Assembly: GCF_022829605.1 (NCBI RefSeq)
Contig: NZ_JAKSYD010000128.1
Coordinates: 62,001 to 126,000 of the forward strand
Reading direction: 5' to 3'
DNA: 64,000 nucleotides
From: Methylobacterium sp. E-065
Lineage (GTDB): Bacteria; Pseudomonadota; Alphaproteobacteria; Rhizobiales; Beijerinckiaceae
The notes under the pieces are model-generated. The model ran no database searches, was not told the origin of the DNA, and worked only from the letters and a program-made list of their open reading frames with translations. A program made the position numbers and the translations under genes. Within the stretch, counting starts at the first letter, position 1. Each line of letters starts with the position of its first letter. Of this stretch, positions 45,596-55,083 are shown piece after piece.

Positions 45596-46798
45596 TCAGG
45601 CCGCGGCGGCGCGGGGCCGGGCGAGGAGGAGGATCGCCGCGCCCATGAGCCCCGACAGCGCGGAGCCCGCGAGCACGCCGAGCTTCACGGCGGTCTCGTG
45701 CTGCGGGTCCGCGAAGGCGAGGCCGCCGATGAACAGGCTCATGGTGAAGCCGATGCCGCACAGCACGGCGACGCCGTAGACCTGCCCCCACCCCGCGCCG
45801 GCCGGGCGCTGCCCGAGCCCGAGCGCGACGGCGAGCCGCAGGCTCGCGAACACGCCGGCCTGCTTGCCCAGGAACAGGCCGGCCGCAATGCCGAGCGTCA
45901 CGGGCTGGAGCAGCGCGTCGCCGGTCAGGCCGGTCAGGTTCACGCCCGCATTGGCGAAGCCGAAGATCGGCACCACGAGATAGGTGATCCAGGGCGCCAG
46001 CGCGTGCTCCAGCCGGTGCAGCGGCGACTCCGCATCCTCGGGGCGACCCGGGCTGACCCGGATCGGGATGGTGAGCGCCAGGAGCACGCCCGCGATCGTC
46101 GCGTGGATCCCGGAGCGCAGCACGAGGACCCAGAGCAGGAGGCCGAGCAGCAGATAGGCGGGAAGCCACGATACGCCGGCTCGGTTGAGTCCGTAGAGGC
46201 CGGCGACCACGAGGGCGGCCAGTCCCAGCATCGTGAGGTCGAGGCCGGAACTGTAGAACAGTGCGATCACCAGCACGGCGCCGAGATCGTCGATGATCGC
46301 CACTGCGCTGAGGAAGATCTTCAGGGAGACCGGCGCCCGCGACCCGAGGAGTGCCAGGACACCGAGCGCGAAGGCGATGTCGGTGGCCGCTGGGATCGCC
46401 CAGCCCCGCAGGGTGTCACTGCTGAGGTTGGCGAGCGCGTAGAATCCGGCCGGCACCGCCATGCCGCCGAGTGCCGCGAAGCCGGGCAGCATCCGGTCCG
46501 GCCAGGTGCGCAGCCGTCCGTCCAGCGCCTCGCGCTTGATCTCCAAGCCGACCAGCAGGAAGAACCCGGCCATCAGCCCGTCGTTGATCCAGTGCTGGAC
46601 GCTCATCGGCCCGAGGGCGGTGTGGAGTGCGTGTGCGTAGGTCTCGGCGAAGGGCCCGTTGGCGACGACGAGGGCGAGCGCCGCCGCGCCCATCAGGATC
46701 AGCCCACCCGCCGCCTCGCTGGCCAGCAGCGCACGGATGGCCGAGAGGGGGCGCGGGCCGCGCCTCGGCGGGGCACGGTGGGGTGCGGGCGATGTCAT
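45596..46798 (-). CDS. nhaA: Na+/H+ antiporter NhaA
   Basis: A 400-residue protein with 12 helices that exports sodium in exchange for protons, giving salt and alkali tolerance. The ion-binding aspartate pair is in '[19 protein letters not shown]', and '[20 protein letters not shown]' is the broken-helix motif. '[16 protein letters not shown]' near the end is also typical. A somewhat basic Pro/Arg-rich N-tail precedes helix 1. It is 57 bases downstream of tlpA on the same strand. Confidence 0.96.
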   Translation of the reverse strand: MTSPAPHRAPPRRGPRPLSAIRALLASEAAGGLILMGAAALALVVANGPFAETYAHALHTALGPMSVQHWINDGLMAGFFLLVGLEIKREALDGRLRTWPDRMLPGFAALGGMAVPAGFYALANLSSDTLRGWAIPAATDIAFALGVLALLGSRAPVSLKIFLSAVAIIDDLGAVLVIALFYSSGLDLTMLGLAALVVAGLYGLNRAGVSWLPAYLLLGLLLWVLVLRSGIHATIAGVLLALTIPIRVSPGRPEDAESPLHRLEHALAPWITYLVVPIFGFANAGVNLTGLTGDALLQPVTLGIAAGLFLGKQAGVFASLRLAVALGLGQRPAGAGWGQVYGVAVLCGIGFTMSLFIGGLAFADPQHETAVKLGVLAGSALSGLMGAAILLLARPRAAAA

Positions 46799-46855
46799 CG
46801 CGACAGGGCTTGCCGCGCATCGGGGGCGCGGGCAAGGGACCGGGGCTCAGAGTCT

Positions 46856-47497
46856 CTACGACGTCCGCCCCAGAGTCGCGCGGATCAGCGCCAGCCCATC
46901 CGGACTCGACCACGCCGCCGGCCCCTTCATCACCCCGAGGGTGCAGCCCTGCGCGTCGATCAGCATCGTGGTCGGCAGGCCGGGGGATTGGGTGTCGCGC
47001 TGGATCGCCGGCAGGACGCGACCGCCGGGATCGGCATAGAAGGCGAGGTCGTGGATGCCAGCCTGCTTCAGCCATTCCGGCGGCTTCTCCAGGTTGCGGG
47101 TGTCGACGTTGATGGCGACGACCTGGAAATCCGGCCCGCCGAGTTGCGCCTGGAGCCGGTCGAGCGCCGGCATCTCGGCCTTGCAGGGGGCGCACCAGGT
47201 CGCCCAGAGATTGACCAGCAGCAGCCGGCCCTTCAGGTCGGCGAGCCCGGTCTCGGTGCCGTCCGGCCCCTTGAACCGGATCTCGGGGGCGGGCCGGGCC
47301 TGCGGCAGGGCCTGCATGGCGGCGACCTCGCCCTTCGCGGCGGCGTCGACCCGGGCGAGTGCCGGCTTGGCGGCGGCGCAGGGCTGGAGCGCCCCGCCCG
47401 TGTTGCCGGGCAGGAGACCGCTCCCGTATAGGGCGATCCCGAGGACGGCGAGCGCGGCGACGCCTGCGCCGGCCAGGATGGGTGTGCGGCTGGGCAT
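46856..47497 (-). CDS. tlpA: Membrane-anchored thiol:disulfide oxidoreductase (TlpA family)
   Basis: A 213-residue protein with one N-terminal membrane helix (about 8-27) and a periplasmic thioredoxin domain. The redox motif is '[20 protein letters not shown]' (WCAPC), and the cis-proline region is '[14 protein letters not shown]'. TlpA-like proteins keep periplasmic thiols reduced, often for cytochrome oxidase or cytochrome c assembly. Divergent from argH with a 42-base gap, an arrangement common in rhizobia. Confidence 0.92.
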   Translation of the reverse strand: MPSRTPILAGAGVAALAVLGIALYGSGLLPGNTGGALQPCAAAKPALARVDAAAKGEVAAMQALPQARPAPEIRFKGPDGTETGLADLKGRLLLVNLWATWCAPCKAEMPALDRLQAQLGGPDFQVVAINVDTRNLEKPPEWLKQAGIHDLAFYADPGGRVLPAIQRDTQSPGLPTTMLIDAQGCTLGVMKGPAAWSSPDGLALIRATLGRTS

Positions 47498-47539
47498 CAG
47501 CTTTGCCTGCCGGGACGTTCAGGGCGCGGAAGGATCGAC

Positions 47540-48919
47540 ATGAGCAACCGGATGTGGGGCGGCCGCTTCGCGAGCGGCCCGGCGGAGATCATGGAGGAGA
47601 TCAACGCCTCCATCGGATTCGACAAGCGCCTCGCGCCCCAGGATATCCGCGGCTCGCTGGCGCATGTGGCGATGCTGGGCCAGGCCGGCATCCTTCCCGC
47701 CGACGATGTGGCCGCGATCGAGGCCGGGCTCAAGTCCGTGCGCGACGAGATCGAGGCCGGGACCTTCGTGTTCAAGCGCGAGCTCGAAGACATCCACATG
47801 TCGGTGGAGAGCCGGTTGACCGAGATCGTCGGCATGGCTGCCGGGCGCCTGCATACGGCGCGCTCGCGCAACGATCAGGTCGCCACCGATATGAAGCTCT
47901 GGGTGCGCGACACCCTCGATTCCCTCGACCAGCAGGCCGCCGACCTGCAGCGCGCCCTGGCCGAGAAGGCGCTGACGCACGCCGAGACCGTGATGCCGGG
48001 CTTCACCCATCTGCAATCGGCCCAGCCGGTGACCTTCGGCCACCATTGCCTCGCCTATGTCGAGATGCTGGCCCGCGACCGGGGGCGGTTCCGCGACGCC
48101 CGGGCACGGCTCAACGAGTGCCCGCTCGGTGCCGCCGCGCTCGCCGGCACCTCCTTCCCGATCGACCGGCACGCCACCGCGTCGGCGCTCGGCTTCGACC
48201 GGCCGACCGCCAACTCCCTCGATTCGGTGGCCGACCGCGACTTTGCCCTGGAATCGCTCGCCGCCGCCTCGATCTGCGCCGTGCACCTGTCGCGCTTTGC
48301 CGAGGAGCTGGTGGTCTGGACTTCGGCGCAGTTCAACTTCGTGCGGCTGTCGGACGGCTACACGACCGGCTCGTCGATCATGCCGCAGAAGCGCAACCCC
48401 GACGCCGCCGAGTTGGTGCGGGCCAAGTCCGGCCGGATCATCGGCGCGCTGACCGGCCTGCTCGTCGTCATGAAGGGGCTGCCGCTCGCCTATTCGAAGG
48501 ACATGCAGGAGGACAAGGAGGGCACGTTCGACGCGCTCCAGGCGCTGTCCCTGTGCCTCGCCGCTATGACCGGCATGGTGAAGGACCTCGAGCCCAACGC
48601 CGCGGTGCTCAGCCAAGCCGCCGGCTCGGGCTACGCCACTGCCACCGACCTCGCCGACTGGCTGGTGCGCGAACTCGGCCTGCCGTTCCGGCAGGCCCAC
48701 CACGTCACCGGCCGCCTCGTCGGCGTCGCCTCGGCCAAGGGCGTCGGGCTGGAGGAACTCTCGCTGCTCGAGATGCAGGAGGCCGAGCCGCGCATCACCG
48801 AGGCGGTTTACGCGGTGCTGGGTGTCGGGAATTCCGTGGCGAGCCGCACCAGCTACGGCGGCACCGCGCCCGACAACGTGCGCAGGCAGGCCCAGGGCTG
48901 GATCGAACGGCTCGGCTGA
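47540..48919 (+). CDS. argH: Argininosuccinate lyase
   Basis: The 459-residue enzyme makes arginine and fumarate from argininosuccinate, the final step of arginine synthesis. '[20 protein letters not shown]' is the superfamily signature with the catalytic serine loop. '[15 protein letters not shown]', '[19 protein letters not shown]' and '[17 protein letters not shown]' are further active-site blocks. It belongs to the same fold family as FumC encoded earlier in the window. Starts at the ATG 20 bases after AGGGCGCGGAAGG. Confidence 0.97.
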   Translation: MSNRMWGGRFASGPAEIMEEINASIGFDKRLAPQDIRGSLAHVAMLGQAGILPADDVAAIEAGLKSVRDEIEAGTFVFKRELEDIHMSVESRLTEIVGMAAGRLHTARSRNDQVATDMKLWVRDTLDSLDQQAADLQRALAEKALTHAETVMPGFTHLQSAQPVTFGHHCLAYVEMLARDRGRFRDARARLNECPLGAAALAGTSFPIDRHATASALGFDRPTANSLDSVADRDFALESLAAASICAVHLSRFAEELVVWTSAQFNFVRLSDGYTTGSSIMPQKRNPDAAELVRAKSGRIIGALTGLLVVMKGLPLAYSKDMQEDKEGTFDALQALSLCLAAMTGMVKDLEPNAAVLSQAAGSGYATATDLADWLVRELGLPFRQAHHVTGRLVGVASAKGVGLEELSLLEMQEAEPRITEAVYAVLGVGNSVASRTSYGGTAPDNVRRQAQGWIERLG

Positions 48920-49120
48920 TCGGATCCGGGCGCCCTGTGTAGGACGCCCCCTGGTTACGGCGGCCGGTCGATGGCACGGTTCGCCCACGACCTTGTGTGT
49001 TCACAGCGCGGGGACCGCGATTCGGGGTCGAATTCGGTACCCGGTCTGATTCGTCAGGCCGGGCGATCCCGCACGTGAACGCCTCCGCGGCCTCGGTCCG
49101 CGCTCCCAAGGTCCCTCGCC

Positions 49121-49612
49121 ATGTCCGTGAAGCACGCGACGCTGCACCTCGTGTGCGGCAAGATCGCCGCTGGAAAATCGACGCTCACCGCTCGCCTGGG
49201 GCAGGAACCCGACACCGTCGTGATCGCAGAAAATCACTGGCTCGCCCGGCTCTATCCCGGCGCGTAGACCTGTCTCGTCGACTACGCCCGCAACGTGGCG
49301 CGGCTGCGTGACGCCATGGGGCCGCATATCGTGTCCCTGCTGCGCCTCGGGATCTCGGTCGTGCTGGACTTTCCGGCCAACACCGTCGCCAGCCGGGCGT
49401 GGATGCGGACCCTGTTCGAGGCGGCCGGTGTCGCGCACCAGCTCCACGTCCTCAATGTACCCGTTTCTGTCTGCAAGGCCCGCCTGCGCCGGCGGAACGC
49501 CGAGGGCACGCACGACTTCGCGGTGACGGAGGCGGATTTCGATCTGTTCAGCCGCTATTTCGTCCCACCCGCGCCGGAGGAAGGCTTCGATCTCGTCATT
49601 CACCGGCCGTGA
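49121..49612 (+). pseudogene. P-loop kinase-like ATPase gene interrupted by an in-frame amber codon
   Basis: From the ATG at 49121 the frame reads 'LHLVCGKIAAGKSTLTARLG' (Walker A) and 'IAENHWLARLYPGA', then hits TAG at 49265-49267 (codon 49). The same frame continues with strong protein character ('DYARNVARLRDAMGPHIVSL', 'VSVVLDFPANTVASRAWMRT', 'FVPPAPEEGFDLVIHRP') to 49612. Without the stop this would be a 163-residue AAA-type zeta-toxin-like or small-molecule kinase. A single base change explains it. Alternatively the downstream part could restart at a later ATG, but it would lack the P-loop. It converges on the next gene, overlapping by 13 bases. Confidence 0.82.
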
Positions 49613-50424
49613 GAGGCGACCGGTCGAGGGGCGCTTGCGGAATGCAGGGACAGTCCCAAAGGCCAGACCGGAATCGGCGCGTCCGGCTCCGTCTGGCCTG
49701 CCCGGCTCGGCCGCCTGCTGATCAACGCCGCCATCGCGTGCAGCCAGTCCACGGCTTCTTCAAACAGCCTATGGGCCTCGATCAGGATGTCCTCATCGCC
49801 CGGGCTGCCCGATCCACGCGGAGAAGCGCTGTCGGGTGCGGTTCCGGAATCCACCGGCTGCCGGATCTCGCCGTCGGCCTTCTGCGACGCTGCCGTGTCC
49901 GGTGCCCCGGTTTCCGATGCGTCCTGCGTCACCTCGGCGGCGGCCGAGGCCGCCTTTCCAACCAGGGATCCCGCGTCGATCGCGTCTCCGGCCCGGGATG
50001 GGGCGTTCATCCGGGCGGCGGCCTTGGCCAGGGCGGGCGATACGACATCCGGCTGCGCCTCCGCGACGGCGTAATCCTGGGCGGCCTCGGCGATCACGCG
50101 GGCAAGCACGGCCAGATCCCGGGCAATCTGGCGGGCCGCCTTCCGGTCGCCGGAGGCCGCTGCCGCCCTGGCCTCCGCCTTGAGCCGCGCGAGCTTCCGC
50201 TCCGCCTCCTGTAGCGTATGGGCCGCCATGGCGTGCGCTCCTGGCGGAGCCGGGGCCATGGATGCGAGCAGGCTCTCCATCTCGGCCCGCCGCGCGCGGC
50301 GCAGGGCTTCCAGGGTAGGGTCGGTGCGGGCGTCGTCCCGCGCCCGGCGCTCGACGGGAGCCGGGTCCCTCACCGCCGTCGCGGAACGCAGGACCGGCAG
50401 CACTCTGTTCACGGCTCCGACCAT
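49600..50424 (-). CDS. Hypothetical protein with central coiled coil
   Basis: A 274-residue frame from the ATG at 50422-50424, with GGTGGAGC about 6 bases upstream. A helical, Ala/Arg/Glu-rich region (about 35-125, for example 'LQEAERKLARLKAEARAAAA') probably forms a coiled coil. The rest is Ala/Ser/Pro-rich and likely disordered, with a helix near 'AHRLFEEAVDWLHAMAALIS'. No signal peptide or known domain. The 3' end overlaps the broken kinase gene. Confidence 0.6.
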   Translation of the reverse strand: MVGAVNRVLPVLRSATAVRDPAPVERRARDDARTDPTLEALRRARRAEMESLLASMAPAPPGAHAMAAHTLQEAERKLARLKAEARAAAASGDRKAARQIARDLAVLARVIAEAAQDYAVAEAQPDVVSPALAKAAARMNAPSRAGDAIDAGSLVGKAASAAAEVTQDASETGAPDTAASQKADGEIRQPVDSGTAPDSASPRGSGSPGDEDILIEAHRLFEEAVDWLHAMAALISRRPSRAGQTEPDAPIPVWPLGLSLHSASAPRPVASHGR

Positions 50425-50879
50425 GACGGCTCCACCGCCCGTGGGAGCGGCCCTGTGTTGAATGACGGACTCATACGATGCGGCAAAGAAATGGTCCCGC
50501 ATCGACGCCGGATTTGCAAGTCAAGTAATCCGGATGGCGAGATAAGTTTGCGTCATTTGGAAATAGGATACGTGTTTTTTGGCGAGGTTCTGAGTCTCTT
50601 GAACCATAAGATTCCATCTAGGGCAAATTATAGTTCCAGGTGAAAGCTAGATCTCTGAGATATCCGGAAGTCTCTTCACGTGGTCCACAAATTCATGATG
50701 ACAAAAACCCGGTGGGGAGGACTGGCCCCGGCTCACGCCCGGGCGGCGTGAGCGCCATCCCGCTTACCCACAGGCGGCGAAGAAAATTGTGCGGCGCAAC
50801 CATCAGCCAGGCCGTGCGTTCACCATCTGGCTAAGTCCGACCCGCTACAAGCTTTGCCGTGTGGAACGGAGTGCGCAGG
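50425..50879. other. AT-rich gap without a supported gene
   Basis: The stretch about 50500-50720 is clearly richer in A and T than anything else in the window, with runs such as GTTTTTT and ATTATAG. It holds no credible reading frame. It may be a regulatory region for divergent genes or the remnant of acquired DNA. Confidence 0.55.
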
Positions 50880-51152
50880 ATGCCTGTCGAGAGTTGGCTG
50901 CAGCCGGAAGAGGTGTCGGATCTGGCGGCACGGGCGACGGCGATGATCGATGCCGCCCTGACCGGTTCCGGCCTGACCCGGGAGGTCTACTGGGCCGCCG
51001 TGCGCAAGGGCTACAACACCCCCTACAACGATCCGCCCCGCAAGCAGGCCGTCCCGGCGCAACCGAACGCCGTTCCGATGGCCATCGGTGAACCGGTTGC
51101 GGCCGCAGCGGTGGTGATCGCCGCGCAGGCCGTGGAGGCACGCGCGATCTGA
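50880..51152 (+). CDS. Small hypothetical protein
   Basis: A 90-residue frame from the ATG at 50880 ('MPVESWLQPEEVSDLAARAT'). The first half is helical and acidic, 'MIDAALTGSGLTREVYWAAV' suggests an amphipathic helix, and the C-terminus is Ala/Val-rich and hydrophobic. A GGAG-like site lies 12 bases upstream. Family not recognised. Confidence 0.5.
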   Translation: MPVESWLQPEEVSDLAARATAMIDAALTGSGLTREVYWAAVRKGYNTPYNDPPRKQAVPAQPNAVPMAIGEPVAAAAVVIAAQAVEARAI

Positions 51153-51258
51153 TGCGGATGGCGCTCTCTCGCCATCTTGCAGACGTTTTACGCAAGCTTC
51201 ACTAATCCTGAACCCCGGTTCGGCCCTCGAAAGGGCCGCCCGCCGTCAGGAAGTGAAG

Positions 51259-51984
51259 ATGGTCCGCGCTCCACGTCTGCTCCCGCTCGGAGCTCTCGTC
51301 CTGCTCTCATCCGGTCTCGTCACCGGTGTCTTCGGAGGTCTGCTCGGCGCCCCGGGCTTGTCTGCCACGGTCGCGTGGGCGCAGGACGCCGCGGTCGATA
51401 CCAGTGGCGACGATGCGGCCCCGGCCCAGCGTGGGCGTCGGCGCGGCCGCCAGCGGCCGGCGGCCCGGGCCGAGAGGAGGGCGGTGACCCCCCCCGGCAT
51501 GCAGCAGGCCACACCGGTTGCGATCTTCGGCGACTGGAACGTGTTCGTGAACGGCGACGGCCGCACCAAGCTCTGCTACGCGATCGCGCAGCCGCAGGCC
51601 CGCTCGCCCAGGACCCTGAAGCGCGATACCGCCTACCTGTTCGTCAGCGTGCGCAAGGGCGAGAACGTCCAGAACGAGGTGGCGGTGATGCTGGGCTTCC
51701 CGTCGAAGCCCGCGGCCTCCCAGGTCAAACCCGGCTCGGCCGCCACCCCCACGGACCCGAGCCTCAACCTCGGCAGCAGCCGCTACGGCCTCGTGGTGAA
51801 GGACGGGAACGCATGGCTGCAAAACCCGGCCGAGGAGGCCCGGGTCGTCTCCGAGATGAGCACCCGCAACCCGAAGCTCATCATCAAGACCACGTCGATG
51901 CGCGGTAATCCCACGAGCGACGAGTACGCGCTCGGCGGCTTCGCCGAAGCCATGAAGCGCACCCGCGAGGAATGCGGGCGGTAG
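51259..51984 (+). CDS. Exported protein resembling the invasion-associated locus B (IalB) family
   Basis: About 241 residues with a signal peptide (about 1-42, ending near 'ATVAWAQDA'), an Arg-rich linker, then a beta-rich domain: 'FGDWNVFVNGDGRTKLCYAI', 'DTAYLFVSVRKGENVQNEVA', 'NPKLIIKTTSMRGNPTSDEY'. The 'W-x-V-F...K-x-C-Y' pattern fits IalB-like periplasmic proteins widespread in alphaproteobacteria. Two cysteines could form a disulfide. The ATG at 51259 has AGGAAG upstream; a GTG at 51253 is possible. Role unknown; not evidence of virulence. Confidence 0.75.
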   Translation: MVRAPRLLPLGALVLLSSGLVTGVFGGLLGAPGLSATVAWAQDAAVDTSGDDAAPAQRGRRRGRQRPAARAERRAVTPPGMQQATPVAIFGDWNVFVNGDGRTKLCYAIAQPQARSPRTLKRDTAYLFVSVRKGENVQNEVAVMLGFPSKPAASQVKPGSAATPTDPSLNLGSSRYGLVVKDGNAWLQNPAEEARVVSEMSTRNPKLIIKTTSMRGNPTSDEYALGGFAEAMKRTREECGR

Positions 51985-52060
51985 CGCGCTCCGACCGGAC
52001 GATCCACCCTCCGCCGAAGCGTGTCGGCTGCTTCGGCGGAGGGGTGTTGCGATGCACCGA

Positions 52061-52363
52061 TCAAGCGCGGCGGAGTTGGGCCCGCTCCTGCCCGGCGCCG
52101 GGGTGAGCCCGGGGGCGCACGCGCTCCCGGGCCGCGCGGGTCGCCTGCTCGGCGGTCCGGAAGAGGGTGCCGTCGAGCCCATCGAAATCACGGGCGGATG
52201 AGAAGAACCGGACCCCGCGCCCTTCGGGCACGGCGATCCCGGCGGTGATCTCACCGATCTCGATCACCCGCGGCGGCCCGGCCGGACCGGGCAACGGAAT
52301 GGTGGCCGGATCGGCCGCCTTCAGGCCCTCTCCGGGCGTGTGTTCTGCAAAGAGACTGTGCAT
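52061..52363 (-). CDS. Small hypothetical protein, Methylobacterium-type
   Basis: A 100-residue frame. The middle 'VPEGRGVRFFSSARDFDGLD' followed by 'LFRTAEQATRAARER' looks like a small folded unit with two strands and a helix, a pattern I associate with short Methylobacterium proteins. N- and C-termini are low complexity. No known function. Confidence 0.6.
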   Translation of the reverse strand: MHSLFAEHTPGEGLKAADPATIPLPGPAGPPRVIEIGEITAGIAVPEGRGVRFFSSARDFDGLDGTLFRTAEQATRAARERVRPRAHPGAGQERAQLRRA

Positions 52364-52757
52364 GGCACTTGGAACTCCCTGGGCCGGCGTGAAGCCATGC
52401 CGGATCGCGATGACTGCTGGATGATGGTCGGCGCGCTAGCGTCGACAGCGCCGGTGTCGGGCGCGGCAGCAAGGCACGTTCGGGAGCGTAGGGTGGTCGA
52501 CCGGGGGTCTCTTCGACATCGGATGTCCTCCAGACTGAAGGACCGCGCGGCACACAGGCCGTCGCAGTGCTTTAGCGTTTGATGACGCGGCGCAAGCTAC
52601 GCTTCTCAAATCACCGCGACCGACGCGGGAGCGAATCCGCATCGGCACCACCCAAGATGGCGATGCGCGACGGACCGTCAACGGAATCGATTTCCGTTTT
52701 GGGAGCTGCGCCTGGGAGGGAAGCGGCCCCGGTTCCGCTCCCTGGAGACGAGACCCT
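52364..52757. other. Intergenic region with a terminator-like hairpin
   Basis: No convincing gene. AACGGAA (52680-52686) and TTCCGTT (52692-52698) form a 7-bp stem with T residues after it on the plus strand. A second imperfect stem around 52715-52745 lies at the end of the minus-strand HAD gene and may help end its transcript. Confidence 0.45.
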
Positions 52758-53459
52758 TCAGGCCTCCGCGATCACCGCGGCAAGATCGGAAAAATCTGAG
52801 AAGATCCGGGTGGCGCCGGCCTGCACGAGGTCCGCTCCGGCGGGGTCGTGGACCCAATGGCCGCCGCCTGTGAAGCCGGCGAGCCGCATGCCGGCGCTTC
52901 GGGCGGCCGTGACGCCGGGCACGCTGTCCTCGATGACCAGACACGCCTCGGGCGGGACCTCCATCCGGTCGGCAGCGAACAGGAACAGGTCCGGGAAGGG
53001 CTTGCCCCGCGGCACCTGCGCCGAGGAGAACACGTGCGCGCCGAACAACGGCAGCAGCCCGGTCAGCGTCAGGGAATGGCGCAGCCGGACCGGATCGCTG
53101 CTGGAGGCCACGCAGCGCGGCAGGCCGAGGGCCGCCACCGCTCCGGCAACGCCGCGCATCGCCCGCAATTCGGAATCGAACAGCGCGAGGGTCTCGGCCT
53201 TGACCGCGTCGACGAAGCCCTCGGGCGCCGTGACCCCATAGTCCCGGGCGATATGCGCCATGATCGAGGGCATGGAGGTGCCGGTGAAGCGCGCCCGCAC
53301 GGTGGCGAGGTCGATCGGCACGCCGATCCGGTTGAGTCCGGCCGTGAGGCAGGCGAGGCTGAGGGGCTCGCTATCGACCAGGACGCCGTCGCAATCGAAG
53401 ATCACGAGGCCGAGGGAGAGTGACGTCGCGCGTGCGTCCAAGGCCGACCGTTCCCGCAC
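52758..53459 (-). CDS. HAD-superfamily sugar-phosphatase/phosphoglucomutase-like hydrolase
   Basis: About 233 residues from a GTG at 53457-53459; a TTG at 53439-53441 is equally possible. The nucleophile motif is '[20 protein letters not shown]', motif II is '[15 protein letters not shown]', the lysine motif '[18 protein letters not shown]', and the acidic motif '[20 protein letters not shown]'. This is the CbbY/Gph/beta-phosphoglucomutase subgroup with a helical cap. Substrate is undetermined. Divergent from the small membrane protein gene. Confidence 0.9.
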   Translation of the reverse strand: MRERSALDARATSLSLGLVIFDCDGVLVDSEPLSLACLTAGLNRIGVPIDLATVRARFTGTSMPSIMAHIARDYGVTAPEGFVDAVKAETLALFDSELRAMRGVAGAVAALGLPRCVASSSDPVRLRHSLTLTGLLPLFGAHVFSSAQVPRGKPFPDLFLFAADRMEVPPEACLVIEDSVPGVTAARSAGMRLAGFTGGGHWVHDPAGADLVQAGATRIFSDFSDLAAVIAEA

Positions 53460-53598
53460 GGCCCGCCGCCGCCCGCTGCCTGTGACACGGGCGCCCCGGA
53501 CCGGCAACCGGACGCGCCGGTGGTTGCAACCGGCGGCCCAGCCCCATACTCCCGGGACGGGCGCCAGCCGGGCGCGCAAGGCTTCGAAGACGTCCGCG

Positions 53599-53919
53599 AT
53601 GTTCCGCTTCCTGGTCCGCGTCCTGGGCTTCCTGCTGATGGCCGGCGGCTTCGTCGCGCTGGTCTATGACGGCGCCCGCTCCATCGCCAATAACGGCCTG
53701 CGGGTGACGCCGCTCTCCGAGGTGATCGCCGCCCTGTTCAAGGACCGGGCCGGCGCCCTGCAGGGCAGCGTCGAGGGGGCGGCGCCCTGGCTCTGGCACG
53801 TGCTGGGCCTGCCGCTCACCCTGGCGCCGGCCTCGCTGATCGGGCTTGGTCTCGGCGCGGTCCTGCTCTGGCTCGGCCAGCCGGGCCGCGAGCCGATCGG
53901 CTTCCTCACGAAGCCCTGA
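53599..53919 (+). CDS. Conserved-looking small membrane protein
   Basis: A 106-residue protein with an N-terminal helix ('[20 protein letters not shown]'), a soluble middle ('[20 protein letters not shown]') and a second helix ('[20 protein letters not shown]'). The pattern '[18 protein letters not shown]' recurs in Rhizobiales petite membrane proteins as I remember them. Topology would place the middle in the periplasm. Function unknown. Confidence 0.72.
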   Translation: MFRFLVRVLGFLLMAGGFVALVYDGARSIANNGLRVTPLSEVIAALFKDRAGALQGSVEGAAPWLWHVLGLPLTLAPASLIGLGLGAVLLWLGQPGREPIGFLTKP

Positions 53920-54182
53920 GCCGCGACGCCGGATCCCGCTGGGCTCGATCAGCGGGCGTGTCGCGCCCTGGCCTCATTCACCTTCCAGCCGTGCGATCCC
54001 GGCGGTCAGCGCGTTGACCCGCGCGGCGAAGAAGCTGACGACCGTGCCGCCGGCATCCCGCACCGGCTCGACGACGCGGGAGTCGTAGCAGGTCGAGCCG
54101 GATGTCCTCCGGCTGCCGGATGCTTTCTCCGAAGCGGATACCTCCCCATATCGAGCGGAACCAGAGACCGGAAGGCAACCCG

Positions 54183-54839
54183 ATGTTCCTGTTCCGCAAG
54201 CGCCCCGAGATGCCGAACCCCGCCGAGGCCCTGCCGGGGCGCCCGACACCGTTGCGGACGGCCGAGACCCACTTCGTCAACGGCAACCCGCTCAAAGGGC
54301 CTTATCCCCCGGGCATCGAGACGATCGTCCTCGGGCTCGGCTGCTTCTGGGGCGCCGAGCGTCGGTTCTGGCAATTGCCCGAGGGGGTGTTCGCGACGGC
54401 CGTGGGCTACGTCGGCGGCTATACCCCGAACCCGACCTACGAGGAGGTCTGCACCGGCCAGACCGGCCACAACGAGGTCGTGCTGGTCGCCTTCGACCCG
54501 GCTTTGCTGCCGCTGGAATCGGTGCTGCGGATCTTCTTCGAGAGCCACGATCCGACCCAGGGTCTGCGCCAGGGCAACGATGTCGGCACCCAGTACCGTT
54601 CCGGCATCTACACGAACGGCCCCGCCCAGGAGGCGACCGCCCGGGCGGTGCGCGCAGCCTATGCCGAGGCGCTGCGGCAGCGCGGCTTCCCGGACGTGAC
54701 CACCGAGATCAAGCCGCTGGAACACTTCTACTTCGCAGAAGGCTACCACCAGCAGTACCTCGCCAAGAACCCGGGCGGCTATTGCGGCCTCGGCGGCACC
54801 GGCGTCAGCTGCCCGGTGGGGACCGGCGTCGCCGCCTGA
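54183..54839 (+). CDS. msrA: Peptide methionine sulfoxide reductase A
   Basis: A 218-residue enzyme that reduces S-methionine sulfoxide in proteins, repairing oxidative damage. The catalytic '[20 protein letters not shown]' and '[20 protein letters not shown]' are the family signatures; '[20 protein letters not shown]' holds the resolving region with C-terminal cysteines. The N-terminal about 45 residues are an extension common in alphaproteobacteria. No signal peptide, so it is cytosolic. Confidence 0.97.
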   Translation: MFLFRKRPEMPNPAEALPGRPTPLRTAETHFVNGNPLKGPYPPGIETIVLGLGCFWGAERRFWQLPEGVFATAVGYVGGYTPNPTYEEVCTGQTGHNEVVLVAFDPALLPLESVLRIFFESHDPTQGLRQGNDVGTQYRSGIYTNGPAQEATARAVRAAYAEALRQRGFPDVTTEIKPLEHFYFAEGYHQQYLAKNPGGYCGLGGTGVSCPVGTGVAA

Positions 54840-54869
54840 TTCTTTTCAGGACGTGCCGCCGGGTGCTCC

Positions 54870-55034
54870 TTACGGGCTCCCGCCGGGCTTGGGCGGCATG
54901 CCCGGCGAGGCGGGGGCGGGAGCGTTGCCCACGAGCGGAGGCGTGCTGTTCGGGCTGCGCAGCACGATCAGCACGCTGCCCAGGACCGAGAGGGCGATGG
55001 CGGTGGCGAAGATGAGGAAGAGCCAGCGGGGCAT
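54870..55034 (-). CDS. 54-residue single-pass membrane protein
   Basis: The frame 'MPRWLFLIFATAIALSVLGS...' has one membrane helix (about 4-26) and a Pro/Gly/Ala-rich tail exposed outside. It is downstream of mepA on the opposite side of a 49-base gap, in the same direction. Too short for standard gene calls; supported by coding character and position. Confidence 0.6.
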   Translation of the reverse strand: MPRWLFLIFATAIALSVLGSVLIVLRSPNSTPPLVGNAPAPASPGMPPKPGGSP

Positions 55035-55083
55035 TCCGGGGCGTTAGCACATCGCGCCGGATCGTGAACTCCCCCCGATCGTC

